From Bacteriovoracaceae bacterium (GTDB lineage Bacteria; Bdellovibrionota; Bacteriovoracia; Bacteriovoracales; Bacteriovoracaceae), in NCBI GenBank assembly GCA_016786485.1, contig JAEUWD010000002.1, forward strand, positions 62,001-126,000: a stretch of DNA of 64,000 nucleotides, in the 5' to 3' direction. Below the pieces are notes generated by a model. That model did no database searches. It was given only the letters and a program-made list of their open reading frames with translations, and had not been told where the DNA came from. Below are positions 37,372 through 45,884 of this stretch, one piece after another (position 1 is the stretch's first letter; the number at the start of each line of letters is the position of its first letter). A program made the translations under genes and the position numbers.

Positions 37372-37623
37372 ATGGCACATAAGAAATCGGGTGGTTCAAC
37401 GAGTAACGGACGTGATTCCAACCCAAAATTCAGAGGCGTTAAAAAATTCGGTGGTGAAGTAGTAAAAACAGGCGAGATTATTGTTCGTCAAAAAGGTACT
37501 AAGTTTCATCCAGGTAAGAACGTAGGTATGGGTCGTGATTTCACGATTTATGCTGCAGTTCCAGGAACAGTTACTTTTGGTTGGTTGAACAAAAAGACCA
37601 AGACTGTTTCAGTTGTAGCTTAA
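37372..37623 (+). CDS. rpmA: Ribosomal protein L27 (bL27)
   Basis: An 83-residue protein starting [16 protein letters not shown], the canonical L27 N-terminus that reaches the peptidyl-transferase centre, with no Firmicutes-type cleavable extension. AGGAGTC precedes the ATG. It follows rplU by 13 bases and is closed by a terminator at 37648-37678. Confidence 0.98.
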   Translation: MAHKKSGGSTSNGRDSNPKFRGVKKFGGEVVKTGEIIVRQKGTKFHPGKNVGMGRDFTIYAAVPGTVTFGWLNKKTKTVSVVA

Positions 37624-37647
37624 TTTACTTTAAAAGCTAAATATAAG

Positions 37648-37678
37648 AAAAAGCCCGGCCACTCAGCTGGGCTTTTTT
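37648..37678 (+). terminator. Terminator after rpmA (bidirectional)
   Basis: AAAAAGCCC.GCCACTCAGC.GGGCTTTTTT: a GC-rich stem with A- and T-tracts on either side, so it can serve both rpmA and the convergent coiled-coil gene at 37684. Confidence 0.9.
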
Positions 37679-37683
37679 ATTGG

Positions 37684-37992
37684 TTATTTTGTAAACTGAA
37701 TCATTGTAAACATAATCGCTAAGCCAGCTGTTAGCATTCCACCTAAGCGAATCGTTAATTTATCTCCGAGGGAATTCATTTCTTGTCGAACTTGTGAGAA
37801 TTCATGTTTCATTTCTTGGCGTAGCTTATCGATCTCATATTTCATATGAGACTTTACTTCACCGATGTCATTCTTGGTCGCAAATTCTTGGTTCATAACA
37901 TCCATTAGTACCTGAAGTGAGGCTTCGGCTTGGTTTCTAGTGAAGCCACTTTTTTCTAATTTTTCTACATAATCAAAAACATTCACAATCAT
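37684..37992 (-). CDS. Coiled-coil membrane protein, DUF1640/CCDC90-like (copy 2)
   Basis: A 102-residue protein. The start at ATG 37992 is chosen because AAGGAG lies 7 bases before it; an ATG 18 bases upstream overlaps that site. Layout: LEKSGFTRNQAEA motif, a coiled coil rich in K/E/Q heptads, and a C-terminal hydrophobic helix (LTAGLAIMFTMIQF). It is a paralog of the protein at 22122. It is inserted antisense between rpmA and obgE, which are usually adjacent. Confidence 0.65.
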   Translation of the reverse strand: MIVNVFDYVEKLEKSGFTRNQAEASLQVLMDVMNQEFATKNDIGEVKSHMKYEIDKLRQEMKHEFSQVRQEMNSLGDKLTIRLGGMLTAGLAIMFTMIQFTK

Positions 37993-38112
37993 TATCGTCT
38001 CCTTTTTCATCCTGCTTTAGGTCTGCAAAAGGGTGTTTTGAGATTAAACGTACAAGTCTTTGATAATACGGATGCGAATTAAGGGTCATGGCAATTTTAC
38101 CTGTCGAAAGCC

Positions 38113-38142
38113 TTGCTATTCACTGACAAAGTGTGTTAAAAA
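38113..38142 (+). promoter_or_regulatory. Promoter of obgE
   Basis: TTGCTA (38113-38118), an 18-base spacer and TG-T-TAAAAA (-10 at 38137-38142) lie 8 bases before the obgE ATG. There is no Shine-Dalgarno, so the transcript may start at or next to the ATG. Confidence 0.5.
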
Positions 38143-38150
38143 CCACCCCT

Positions 38151-39155
38151 ATGCGATTTATTGATGAAGTAAATATTGAAGTCATTTCTGGTGCCGGCGG
38201 CAACGGGGCTTCTTCATTCCGGCGTGAAAAATTCGTTCCCTTTGGCGGTCCTGACGGCGGTAACGGCGGCATGGGTGGCGACGTTATCTTTGAAGGTGAT
38301 GAAAACTTCAATACCTTGATTCACATTCGTGGTCGTAAGACTTACCAAGCTCCAGATGGCGGCAAAGGACTAGGTTCACAGTGTGACGGCGCTTGGGGTG
38401 AACCTCTCATTTTAAAAGTTCCAGTTGGTACCTTGGTTATTAATAAAGAAACAGATGAAATCATTCACGACATCACAGCTCACGGACAAAAAGTAACCGT
38501 GGCCAAAGGTGGACGTGGTGGACTTGGAAATGCACAATTTAAGTCTGCCACAAACCAAGCTCCTAGCTATTCGCAGCAAGGTACACCAGGTGAGAAATTC
38601 CAACTTAAACTTGAGTTAAAGCTACTCGCAGATATCGCACTGATTGGTTATCCAAACGCTGGTAAATCAACTTTAATCAGCTGTATTTCAGCAGCGAAGC
38701 CTAAAATTGCAGACTACCCTTTTACAACACTAGAGCCACATTTAGGTGTCGTGGCAATTGGAGATAAGTCCATAGTTGTGGCCGATGTTCCAGGATTAAT
38801 TGAAAACGCAGCAGAAGGTAAAGGTCTTGGTATAAAATTTTTAAAACATATTGAACGTACAAAAGCTTTAGTCCATTTAATTGATTGTTCAATGTTCATT
38901 GAAGATTATGAAGCGATTGAAGCTTACGCTACCATTCGACAAGAATTAGAAAAATTTAGTCCAGAGTTTTTAGAGAAAAAAGAATTGGTGTGCCTAACCA
39001 AAATCGACGCTATGACTGAAGAAGAAATTGATCGATTCAAAAAAGTTTTAGAAGAGCATTTAGATAAAAAAATATTACCCATTTCTGGTATATCAGGAAG
39101 AAACATTGATGTACTGAAACCACTTATGTTAAAGATGGTTCAAAGCGAGAATTAA
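38151..39155 (+). CDS. obgE: Ribosome-assembly GTPase Obg/CgtA
   Basis: A 334-residue GTPase. The glycine-rich Obg fold occupies residues 1-157 (MRFIDEVNIEVISGAGGNGA, GG.GG.GG repeats). The G domain has GYPNAGKST, DVPGLIENA and TKID motifs. The start at ATG 38151 gives the usual Obg N-terminus; a GTG 18 bases upstream is unlikely. It assists 50S maturation. It heads the obgE-rsfS-rlmH-pfkA run. Confidence 0.96.
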   Translation: MRFIDEVNIEVISGAGGNGASSFRREKFVPFGGPDGGNGGMGGDVIFEGDENFNTLIHIRGRKTYQAPDGGKGLGSQCDGAWGEPLILKVPVGTLVINKETDEIIHDITAHGQKVTVAKGGRGGLGNAQFKSATNQAPSYSQQGTPGEKFQLKLELKLLADIALIGYPNAGKSTLISCISAAKPKIADYPFTTLEPHLGVVAIGDKSIVVADVPGLIENAAEGKGLGIKFLKHIERTKALVHLIDCSMFIEDYEAIEAYATIRQELEKFSPEFLEKKELVCLTKIDAMTEEEIDRFKKVLEEHLDKKILPISGISGRNIDVLKPLMLKMVQSEN

Positions 39156-39156
39156 A

Positions 39157-39630
39157 ATGAGTCAGACCTATATTCAAAATGAAGTTGATAAAATTATTGA
39201 AGAGCGAAGTTTTCAAACGCCGTTAAATTACGCGATGGCAGCAGCTTGGATCATTGCTAATTTCAAAGGTATCAACATTAAGATTTATGACGTAAGCCAG
39301 TCGAGTGCACTTTCAGATTATTACGTTATTGGTACTGCGACGAACCCTATTCAAGGTCGTGCAGCGGTTGATGAAATTCTGGTGAACCTTAAGCGACATG
39401 GTCAAATGGCCATTTCAAAAGAAGGTATGGATTCAACTGATTGGGTACTTCTCGATTTAGGTGATGTCATGGTTCACATTCTACAAGAACATTCACGTGA
39501 TATTTATGATCTTGATAGTCTGTGGCGCCAGTATGAGCAAGTGGAAATTCCACATGACTTTTATTTCAGTCACCCAGAAGCAGGCAAAAAACCTAACAAC
39601 AACAACGACGATTCAAACGACTATTTCTAA
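39157..39630 (+). CDS. rsfS: Ribosomal silencing factor RsfS
   Basis: A 157-residue protein of the RsfS/Iojap family: D.S...LSDYYVIGTATNPIQ..A, the conserved block DSTDWVLLDLGDVMVHI, and LDSLW near the end. It binds L14 and blocks subunit joining under starvation. An N-terminal ~40-residue extension and an acidic Asn-rich tail frame the core. It starts one base after obgE stops and overlaps rlmH by one base. Confidence 0.94.
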   Translation: MSQTYIQNEVDKIIEERSFQTPLNYAMAAAWIIANFKGINIKIYDVSQSSALSDYYVIGTATNPIQGRAAVDEILVNLKRHGQMAISKEGMDSTDWVLLDLGDVMVHILQEHSRDIYDLDSLWRQYEQVEIPHDFYFSHPEAGKKPNNNNDDSNDYF

Positions 39631-40088
39631 TGGCGCGAGAAATTCATCTTATCGTTGTTGGTAAACTCAAAGATACAAATCTTGAAGCTATCGAACAAGA
39701 ATTCACCAAACGAATTCGTGATCCTCTTTTTCAATTACATGAAGTGAAGGCACACGCTGAATTTCCTGAAAAAGAAGCGGATGAAATTTTAAATAAAATC
39801 AAAGAACTTAAAAAAGAAAAATTTCCATTAATTCTTATGGATGAAGCGGGAAAAACTTTTACCAGTAGTGAATTTTCAAGCTGGCTTTTTGAACAGGTTG
39901 AAACACATTCGACACTCATCTTCGCGATTGGCGGCGCGCTTGGCCATGCCGAGAGCTTAAAAAAGAAGGCCCATAAGAAACTTTCACTTTCACCCCTTAC
40001 GTTTCCACACAAACTTGCTAGAATTATTCTTATCGAACAACTGTATAGGGCGATTACGATTAAGAGTGGTCATCCCTATCATCACTAA
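39630..40088 (+). CDS. rlmH: 23S rRNA (pseudouridine-1915-N3)-methyltransferase
   Basis: A 152-residue SPOUT enzyme with the RlmH signatures LMDEAGKTFTS..F, FAIGGALGH, LSLSPLTFPHKLARIIL.EQLYRA and the C-terminal HPYHH. It methylates the pseudouridine at 1915 in helix 69. The ATG overlaps the rsfS stop (TAATG). The rsfS-rlmH pairing is widely conserved. Confidence 0.97.
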   Translation: MAREIHLIVVGKLKDTNLEAIEQEFTKRIRDPLFQLHEVKAHAEFPEKEADEILNKIKELKKEKFPLILMDEAGKTFTSSEFSSWLFEQVETHSTLIFAIGGALGHAESLKKKAHKKLSLSPLTFPHKLARIILIEQLYRAITIKSGHPYHH

Positions 40089-40100
40089 GAATAGGTCAAC

Positions 40101-41069
40101 ATGAAAAAAATAGGTTTTCTTTGCAGCGGCGGCGATAGTCCTGGGATGAACTGCGCGATTCGTGCCATCGTCAGAACGGCGCTTTATCATAATATAAAAC
40201 CAGTCGCCATTCACCAAGGATATGCAGGTTTACTTCAAGGCAAGTTCACACCAATGGATGCTTCGAGCGTTGGCAATATTATTCAACGTGGTGGAACGAT
40301 TATTCAAACTTCTCGCTGTCCTGAATTTCATGAAAAGAAAACACGCAAAAAAGCAGCGGAGCTTTTACGTAAACAAAAAATTGAAGGCCTAATTGTTATT
40401 GGTGGCGACGGATCTTTTAATGGTGCGCAACTTTTTTCAACAGAAAATAATTTCCCGGTGATTGGAATTCCAGGAACAATTGATAACGATATTTCTAGTA
40501 CTGAATATACGATTGGTTTTGATACCGCGATTCAAACCGCCATTGAAGCCGTGGATAGAATTCGCGATACCGCTTCGTCTCACGCACGCATTTTTCTCGT
40601 GGAAGTAATGGGCCGTAATTCATCTTCGATTGCCATGAAAGTCGCTGTTTGCACCGGTGCAGAAAATGTTATCGTTCCAAAAATCAAAGTGGATTATCAA
40701 GAAATAGCGGACGGTATTAATCGCGGTATTTCGCGTGGAAAAACTTCTAGCATTATCATAGTCGCCGAAGGTGAAAAAGAAGGTCGTTCTTATGAAATTC
40801 AAAAAAACCTTCGAGAAAAATTTCAACTTGATTCACGCGTTTGTATTCTAGGTCACGTTCAACGTGGTGGCAGTCCTTCAGCGCTTGATCGTTATGTGGC
40901 CTCTCACATGGGACATATCGCGGTGAAAGCTTTAATTGAAAAGAAATTTAACACAGTCGCTGTGGTTAAAAATGGCAAAGTTACCCTGGCACCACTGAGC
41001 GAGTGTTTAGCAAAAACTGATCCATTCAAAGAAGATCACTTACTCTTGGCTAAAATTTTATCGATTTAA
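40101..41069 (+). CDS. pfkA: 6-phosphofructokinase
   Basis: A 322-residue ATP-type phosphofructokinase: GGDSPGMN at the ATP site, GGDGSFNGA, GIPGTIDNDI with the catalytic Asp, VMGRNSSSIA, and GHVQRGGSPSALDR. Gly rather than Asp/Lys positions at the start (GGDGS) indicate ATP and not pyrophosphate as donor. It commits fructose-6-phosphate to glycolysis. It lies 12 bases after rlmH and overlaps the stop of the convergent ComM fragment by 4 bases. Confidence 0.95.
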   Translation: MKKIGFLCSGGDSPGMNCAIRAIVRTALYHNIKPVAIHQGYAGLLQGKFTPMDASSVGNIIQRGGTIIQTSRCPEFHEKKTRKKAAELLRKQKIEGLIVIGGDGSFNGAQLFSTENNFPVIGIPGTIDNDISSTEYTIGFDTAIQTAIEAVDRIRDTASSHARIFLVEVMGRNSSSIAMKVAVCTGAENVIVPKIKVDYQEIADGINRGISRGKTSSIIIVAEGEKEGRSYEIQKNLREKFQLDSRVCILGHVQRGGSPSALDRYVASHMGHIAVKALIEKKFNTVAVVKNGKVTLAPLSECLAKTDPFKEDHLLLAKILSI

Positions 41070-41566
41070 CAAATTCGAATGGCTGGGATATTCTCTAAAA
41101 TTTTCTCTAGTGGTAGATACGGGTATTTTCTTTCACCTTCATTCAATAAAGGAACCAGTTTTTTATCCACCACATAATCTTCTAATTTCGCATTCAGCGG
41201 TAAATGATAAATATCGCCACTGATGTGCAGATACCCTCCACACAAACAATTTTCTAGAGAGCGGATGGAGATTTTTTTCATTAGCTGTAAAAAAAGTAAA
41301 AAGATGGGGAGTTCTATCCACTGGATCTCATTTGTATCGAGGCCATCAAGACAAGCATGGTTGTCGAGGCAGATCATAAACCGTTGCAATGGCATCGGAA
41401 TCGAACGCGAACGACACAAATAAACCAGTTTCTCTTTTATCTGTTTCGAGTACTTACCAAGCCCTACCAATTCAATTCCTGGTAGGCCCTTGGAGGTGTA
41501 ACCAAAAAAGGTCACGACATGATAAGAAGTTTTACCTTTAATAATCGCTTTGATCGAATGCTCCAT
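41066..41566 (-). CDS. Orphan N-terminal domain of ComM/Mg-chelatase-like protein
   Basis: A 166-residue protein matching only the N-terminal S5-like domain of YifB/ComM: FFGYTSKGLPGIELVGLGK....IKEKL at the start, then a degenerate counterpart of the N.AP.....G...DLP...LLA block (ICLDNHA.LDG......ELPIFLLFLQ). The AAA+ and C-terminal parts that make ComM a helicase are absent. It has an AAGGAG site and an intact frame, so it is a maintained short form, not debris with stops. The second of two adjacent ATGs (41566) is better spaced. Confidence 0.6.
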   Translation of the reverse strand: MEHSIKAIIKGKTSYHVVTFFGYTSKGLPGIELVGLGKYSKQIKEKLVYLCRSRSIPMPLQRFMICLDNHACLDGLDTNEIQWIELPIFLLFLQLMKKISIRSLENCLCGGYLHISGDIYHLPLNAKLEDYVVDKKLVPLLNEGERKYPYLPLEKILENIPAIRIC

Positions 41567-41638
41567 CATCGCTCCTTAAAGCATAGATGTGCAATCGCGT
41601 GGACACGTTCAAAAAGCTAAGACCTTTAATTTAAATGC

Positions 41639-41851
41639 TTATTTTAAATACGTAAGAAATTTTTCCGCAATATCGAAGTAAAAAAATCCCCAAATCGCTA
41701 ACCAAAATACAATCCCAACAAAGTAATCCATGAGCATAGGGCCATAGTCTTTTTCAAGAAATTGCATAAACCGTTGATGACGGTTTAAAAACAACCAGCG
41801 CATAACCATGGATGGAGTTGTAACGGCAAAATCAAAGAGAAATTTAAACAC
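41639..41851 (-). CDS. Small membrane protein
   Basis: A 70-residue reading frame starting at GTG 41851 with AGAAGGG upstream, 10 bases after the glutamate dehydrogenase stop on the same strand. It holds one clear hydrophobic helix (MDYFVGIVFWLAIWGFFYF) and a basic N-terminal half. Spacing and ribosome site favour a real gene. Function unknown. Confidence 0.5.
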   Translation of the reverse strand: MFKFLFDFAVTTPSMVMRWLFLNRHQRFMQFLEKDYGPMLMDYFVGIVFWLAIWGFFYFDIAEKFLTYLK

Positions 41852-41861
41852 AGGACCCTTC

Positions 41862-43136
41862 TTAAGCTGGCCAGATACCTCTAAGTCTCATGGCAGCGTC
41901 TAGTCGTGAAAGGGCCGAAATAGTTGCGGCTTTCTTCATATCGACCTTGTACTTATCTGCACAATCTGCGACGCGATGGAAAGCGTTATTTAAGATACCG
42001 TATAATTTATTGTTGATCTGATCTAAATCCCAGAAGAAGTGAGCTAGACCTTGAACCCATTCAAAGTATGAAACGGTAACACCACCAGCATTACAAAGAA
42101 TATCTGGAATAACAAAAACACCTTTTTCTGTTAGAATATCAATAGCAGGACCAGTACATGGACCGTTCGCACCTTCGGCGATAACTTTCGCCTTAATCTT
42201 AGCCGCGTTCTTCTCAGTAATAACTCCAGAGATAGCAGCTGGAATGAGAACATCAACATCCAAGCACAATAAATCTTCGTTCGAAATTTTTTCTACGTTT
42301 GGCATATCCTTTAAAACTTTGCCTGATTTTACCCATTCAATTGTTTCTTGCAGATTAATTCCACGAGAATTGTAGATACCACCGGTATAGTCACTAACAG
42401 CAACAATACGTGCACCTTGAGCTGCTAAATCTTGGGCCGCAGGAACACCAACTTTACCAAAACCATGAATTGCTACTTTTGTATTTGAATCTAATCTTAA
42501 ACCCAATTTTTCAAAAGCGAATTGAATACAAAAAGCGACACCTTTACCAGTTGATTCAGCACGACCAAGAGAGCCGCCGATACCAATTGGTTTACCAGTA
42601 ACAACACCATGAACAGCGTAACCAGTTTGTTGAGAATATGTATCCATAAACCAAGCCATCGTCTGACCATCAGTACCGATATCTGGAGCTGGAATATCTT
42701 TATCAGGGCCAACGAATGGACCAATTTCAACCGCATATCGACGAGTCAGTGCTTGCAACTCCTGACGAGAAAGTAAATTTGGATCAACACGAACGCCACC
42801 TTTTGCTCCACCTAACGGAAGACCAACCAGCGCACACTTAAATGTCATTAGCATGGCAAGCGCAGCTGTTTGTGAAAGGTTCACGTCTTGGTGAAAACGA
42901 ATCCCACCCTTACCTGGGCCTAAAGTCATATTGTGCTGAACACGGTAAGCTTCAAAAACTTTTACCGTTCCGTCATCTAAACGAATGGGAACTGAAACTT
43001 GAATCGCTCTTTTTGGATAACGAAGTCTTTCCAAAATATTTGGATCTAAATTCATAATACTAGAAGCGCTTTCCAGCTGACTAATAGCATCTTGGAACAA
43101 CGGACTTTGAAACAACGGGCTCTGCGAATTCTGCAT
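41862..43136 (-). CDS. gdhA: Glu/Leu/Phe/Val dehydrogenase, glutamate dehydrogenase type
   Basis: A 424-residue enzyme of the hexameric glutamate dehydrogenase family: GPGKGGIRFH, the catalytic-lysine motif LPLGGAKGG, PAPDIGTDGQTM, the nucleotide-binding turn GFGKVG, and EGANGP near the end. It interconverts glutamate and 2-oxoglutarate; cofactor preference is not clear from sequence. An AGGAG site precedes the ATG. The N-terminus carries a small tandem duplication (SPLFQ twice). Confidence 0.93.
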   Translation of the reverse strand: MQNSQSPLFQSPLFQDAISQLESASSIMNLDPNILERLRYPKRAIQVSVPIRLDDGTVKVFEAYRVQHNMTLGPGKGGIRFHQDVNLSQTAALAMLMTFKCALVGLPLGGAKGGVRVDPNLLSRQELQALTRRYAVEIGPFVGPDKDIPAPDIGTDGQTMAWFMDTYSQQTGYAVHGVVTGKPIGIGGSLGRAESTGKGVAFCIQFAFEKLGLRLDSNTKVAIHGFGKVGVPAAQDLAAQGARIVAVSDYTGGIYNSRGINLQETIEWVKSGKVLKDMPNVEKISNEDLLCLDVDVLIPAAISGVITEKNAAKIKAKVIAEGANGPCTGPAIDILTEKGVFVIPDILCNAGGVTVSYFEWVQGLAHFFWDLDQINNKLYGILNNAFHRVADCADKYKVDMKKAATISALSRLDAAMRLRGIWPA

Positions 43137-43193
43137 ATATTATGACTCCTAAAAATTTTGGTCATTATACAGATTTCTGTTTTGGGCTGGCCA

Positions 43194-44018
43194 CTAAAAA
43201 GAAAAATTGTAACGTAGCTGAATGCTCTGCTCATTGCGCATTTTTGGATCTTCGAGAGTGTCATCGTGAATGGTCGAAAGTCGGGCAACAATGTTCTTGA
43301 TCAGTCGCTGATCGACAGAAGCAATAAAAATTCGGTTACTTAACTGATAGCTGATAAAGGCGGTGGTACCTGTATCGTAAGTTTTTCGCGCGTTAAATTC
43401 CGTACGACCGTTGATACCGGCGTTGAATTCTAAGTCCAGATATGGGTTTACCAGTTTCGTCGTCACTAATCCGCGATAAACCTTTGGAGTGATGGTGAAT
43501 TTATAGCGACGGCTAATGGCAATTTCTTTTTTGGTAGCATTCTTAGTGCCTAAATCGTTCAAAGTTTGTTGCGAACTCGCATAATCGACCTCATCCTGGC
43601 TGTTATTCCAACGATCCCACCAGTTGGAAACTGAAGCTTTATAAGGTTCACCAGCTTCCGTCGTAAAATAACGAAGGAATTGGCGGTTAACGAAAGCTTT
43701 CTTCTCTTCAGGCGTTGGCATTGGAAATCCCGTATCTTCCAATTTCCAGCTTTGCATAAATTCATTTTGGATTTGCCACTGCAGGGCCGTTTCCTTCATA
43801 CGAATAATCTTCGGATTGATTTTTCCGTTATCCATACGAATCAAAGAATCGATATAATCTTCCTTCACTTCAACCGGCACGAAAATGATGTCATCATCAG
43901 GTGAGAAATTGGCTGGCGCGCGGCTTGGACCAGCATAAGCTATTGAATTTATTAGACAAAAAAAGCCCATACCATAACGGCACAAGTGTCTAATCAATCG
44001 ACAAGCTAGGTTCAACAT
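43194..44018 (-). CDS. Exported, probably outer-membrane protein of unknown function
   Basis: A 274-residue protein with a long basic n-region and a signal-like core (YGMGFFCLINSIAYA|G). The first ~130 mature residues are helical and charged. The last ~110 are alternating strands (YKFTITPKVYRGLVTTKL, TAFISYQLSNRIFIAS) ending LRYNFSF, a C-terminal Phe pattern of outer-membrane barrels. It may be a small barrel with a periplasmic domain. Not recognised. Confidence 0.6.
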   Translation of the reverse strand: MLNLACRLIRHLCRYGMGFFCLINSIAYAGPSRAPANFSPDDDIIFVPVEVKEDYIDSLIRMDNGKINPKIIRMKETALQWQIQNEFMQSWKLEDTGFPMPTPEEKKAFVNRQFLRYFTTEAGEPYKASVSNWWDRWNNSQDEVDYASSQQTLNDLGTKNATKKEIAISRRYKFTITPKVYRGLVTTKLVNPYLDLEFNAGINGRTEFNARKTYDTGTTAFISYQLSNRIFIASVDQRLIKNIVARLSTIHDDTLEDPKMRNEQSIQLRYNFSF

Positions 44019-44102
44019 ATCTCCCCTAATTCATTGAAATCATTAGGTTTTATTAATGATTTCCCTTCCTTAAGGTAAGTAATTGCAAGCGTCGTACCAG
44101 AA

Positions 44103-44118
44103 CGGTCCGGTAGGACCG
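44103..44118. other. Perfect GC-rich hairpin downstream of parB
   Basis: CGGTCC-GGTA-GGACCG is a 6-bp perfect stem in an AT-rich gap, 9 bases after the parB stop on the minus strand. No T-run follows, so it is a weak terminator candidate. Confidence 0.4.
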
Positions 44119-44126
44119 CCTATAAC

Positions 44127-45005
44127 TTAAGCCTGGGCCTGTGTTTCGGCGACTAACTTTTTAAGTAGTTTTTCAGTATTTTTATCGAGTGCTATGTCTT
44201 TAGTTTTACTCTTGAGCGCCAAAATCAGCTCTTCAGTTGATAAATTTTGGGTTTTCTTCGCACTACTTTTTTGTGCGTTTTTAGTCTTGGCCTTTGAGCT
44301 CGAAACCGCCCGAGACAGTTGTGTTCTCTTGGTAATAACACCACTAAGAATTTTCTGTTTGATCTGATTTTTACTCTCAGATTCTTCCAAATTATCCCAT
44401 TCAAGTAATACGTATTTTTCAATATTATGTAGTTTCGCCGCCTCTTTAATATCTGTCGGAAGTTTCGCTATTAACAAACAACGATGAACTTCTGATTTTG
44501 AAGTTCCAAGCGCCGCTTGAATCTTGCGCTCACTCGCGCCAGTTAATTGTTGGTAGCCAAAAATACTATCGGCTTGATCGATGTAGTGTAGTTCTTCACG
44601 AGCTGAGTTTTCAGAAAACTGAATCGCCATCAATTCTTGATGTGTTTTATTTTCTAAAACAAAACATGGCGCTTCATTCATTTCAGCGATAGTGCTCATC
44701 GCGCGGAATCTTCTCTCACCACAAATCAGCACGAATTTCGAACCATCTCGATGAATGACGAGTGGTTGAATCAAACCATTTTCACGAATGTTATCCGCTA
44801 GTTCTTTGATTGAATCATCATTAAATTTTGTTCGTACTTGCTTACGAACTTCTATCTTGCTGAGTTTTATATTCTGAAGTTGAGCGCCTCGAAGAAGTTT
44901 TTCATCGTTCAAATCAAAAATTTTTCTATCGATTGAAAGATTTTCAGTGAGGTCAATTTTTACTCGTTCACTCTTTGTTACACGTGGCTTAAACGTTTTG
45001 CTCAT
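44127..45005 (-). CDS. ParB-family partition protein
   Basis: A 292-residue ParB: ParB/sulfiredoxin-like CTPase domain (DSIKELADNIRENGLIQPLVI ... CGERRFRA), a KorB-like helix-turn-helix (YQQLTGASERKIQAALGTSKSEVHR), and a Lys-rich linker to a C-terminal domain. The ATG at 45005 has GAGGAGG before it; an upstream ATG (45020) covers that site. It overlaps parA by 17 bases. The N-terminus lacks the GRGLDALI-type box of chromosomal ParB, so a plasmid or accessory origin is possible. Confidence 0.88.
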   Translation of the reverse strand: MSKTFKPRVTKSERVKIDLTENLSIDRKIFDLNDEKLLRGAQLQNIKLSKIEVRKQVRTKFNDDSIKELADNIRENGLIQPLVIHRDGSKFVLICGERRFRAMSTIAEMNEAPCFVLENKTHQELMAIQFSENSAREELHYIDQADSIFGYQQLTGASERKIQAALGTSKSEVHRCLLIAKLPTDIKEAAKLHNIEKYVLLEWDNLEESESKNQIKQKILSGVITKRTQLSRAVSSSKAKTKNAQKSSAKKTQNLSTEELILALKSKTKDIALDKNTEKLLKKLVAETQAQA

Positions 45006-45792
45006 TTTGTGCCTCCTCACCTAAACCAAGAGATTTCCATAATTCAACAAAGTCACCTTTGCCTTTTGAATTTTTACCTAACATGAAAACTGGTTTTCTA
45101 AGTGAAATCGATTCTTGCATCTCAACTAAATTTCTAATAGCTGGTGCGGTATTAAACGATTGCGACAATTCTTCAAGACGTGAACGTTCAATTTTTCTTC
45201 GCATATTAACCATTGAAGGAATAATGGAAAATTTTAATTCTGGATTTTCAGTTTCTTTAATAATTTCGAAAGTGTCCATTAACTCTTCAAGACCATCAAT
45301 TGAATAATCTTGGGCCTGAGTTGGGATGAGAACTAATTGACTTGCAACCAGTGACATAATTAATTCATCACCAAGCATCGGAGGAGTATCAATCACCACG
45401 TAATCAAAGTCTCCTGCAATATCTTGTAATCTAAGTTTTAAAAGTCTCTCTTTACGACCGGCATTTTTACGAACTTCGCTTTCTGAAAGAATGAGAAGTT
45501 TCGCCAGATTTGCTAAATGTCGACTTGATGGAATTAAGAATAGGTTTTTATAAAAATCATATTCGCCTTCAGTCGGAACAATAACGTCTTTAACTTCAAC
45601 ATCGCCGATGAGCCATTCAGGAATTAATGTTCTTGAAACATTCACACCAAGAGTTGAACTGAGGTTGGCCTGAGAATCGAGGTCGACCGCTAAAACGCGC
45701 TTACCTTGATTGGCCAAGTAACATGCCAATTGGTAACACTGCATGGTTTTACCCACTCCGCCTTTATTATTCCCGATGGTAATGATTTTCAT
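44989..45792 (-). CDS. ParA-family partition ATPase
   Basis: A 267-residue ParA with the deviant Walker A NNKGGVGKT, the A' motif DLDSQANLS and Walker B VVIDTPP. Upstream on the minus strand lies TTGACG (45861-45866), an 18-base spacer and TAAACT, with the palindrome CTATTATTAATAG near the start site. GGGAGGA precedes the ATG. With the overlapping parB it forms a partition pair. The canonical neighbours gidA/gidB are absent, so whether it segregates the chromosome is open. Confidence 0.9.
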   Translation of the reverse strand: MKIITIGNNKGGVGKTMQCYQLACYLANQGKRVLAVDLDSQANLSSTLGVNVSRTLIPEWLIGDVEVKDVIVPTEGEYDFYKNLFLIPSSRHLANLAKLLILSESEVRKNAGRKERLLKLRLQDIAGDFDYVVIDTPPMLGDELIMSLVASQLVLIPTQAQDYSIDGLEELMDTFEIIKETENPELKFSIIPSMVNMRRKIERSRLEELSQSFNTAPAIRNLVEMQESISLRKPVFMLGKNSKGKGDFVELWKSLGLGEEAQNEQNV

Positions 45793-45825
45793 AAATAAGT
45801 CCTCCCGACTCGTGTTAAAAACATC

Positions 45826-45866
45826 CTATTATTAATAGTTTAAAGAACTTATCTATGGTTCGTCAA
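45826..45866 (-). promoter_or_regulatory. parA promoter with dyad at the start site
   Basis: TTGACG/18/TAAACT on the minus strand. CTATTA-T-TAATAG (45826-45838) overlaps the downstream edge of the -10 and the likely +1, a position suited to autorepression by ParA or ParB. Binding is an inference. Confidence 0.4.
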
Positions 45867-45884
45867 AATTTAAAAAAACCAGAG

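Noticed and set aside
45826-45838. CTATTATTAATAG considered as a parS site
   Set aside because: It does not resemble the known parS 16-mer and overlaps the parA start, so it is listed only as a possible operator.
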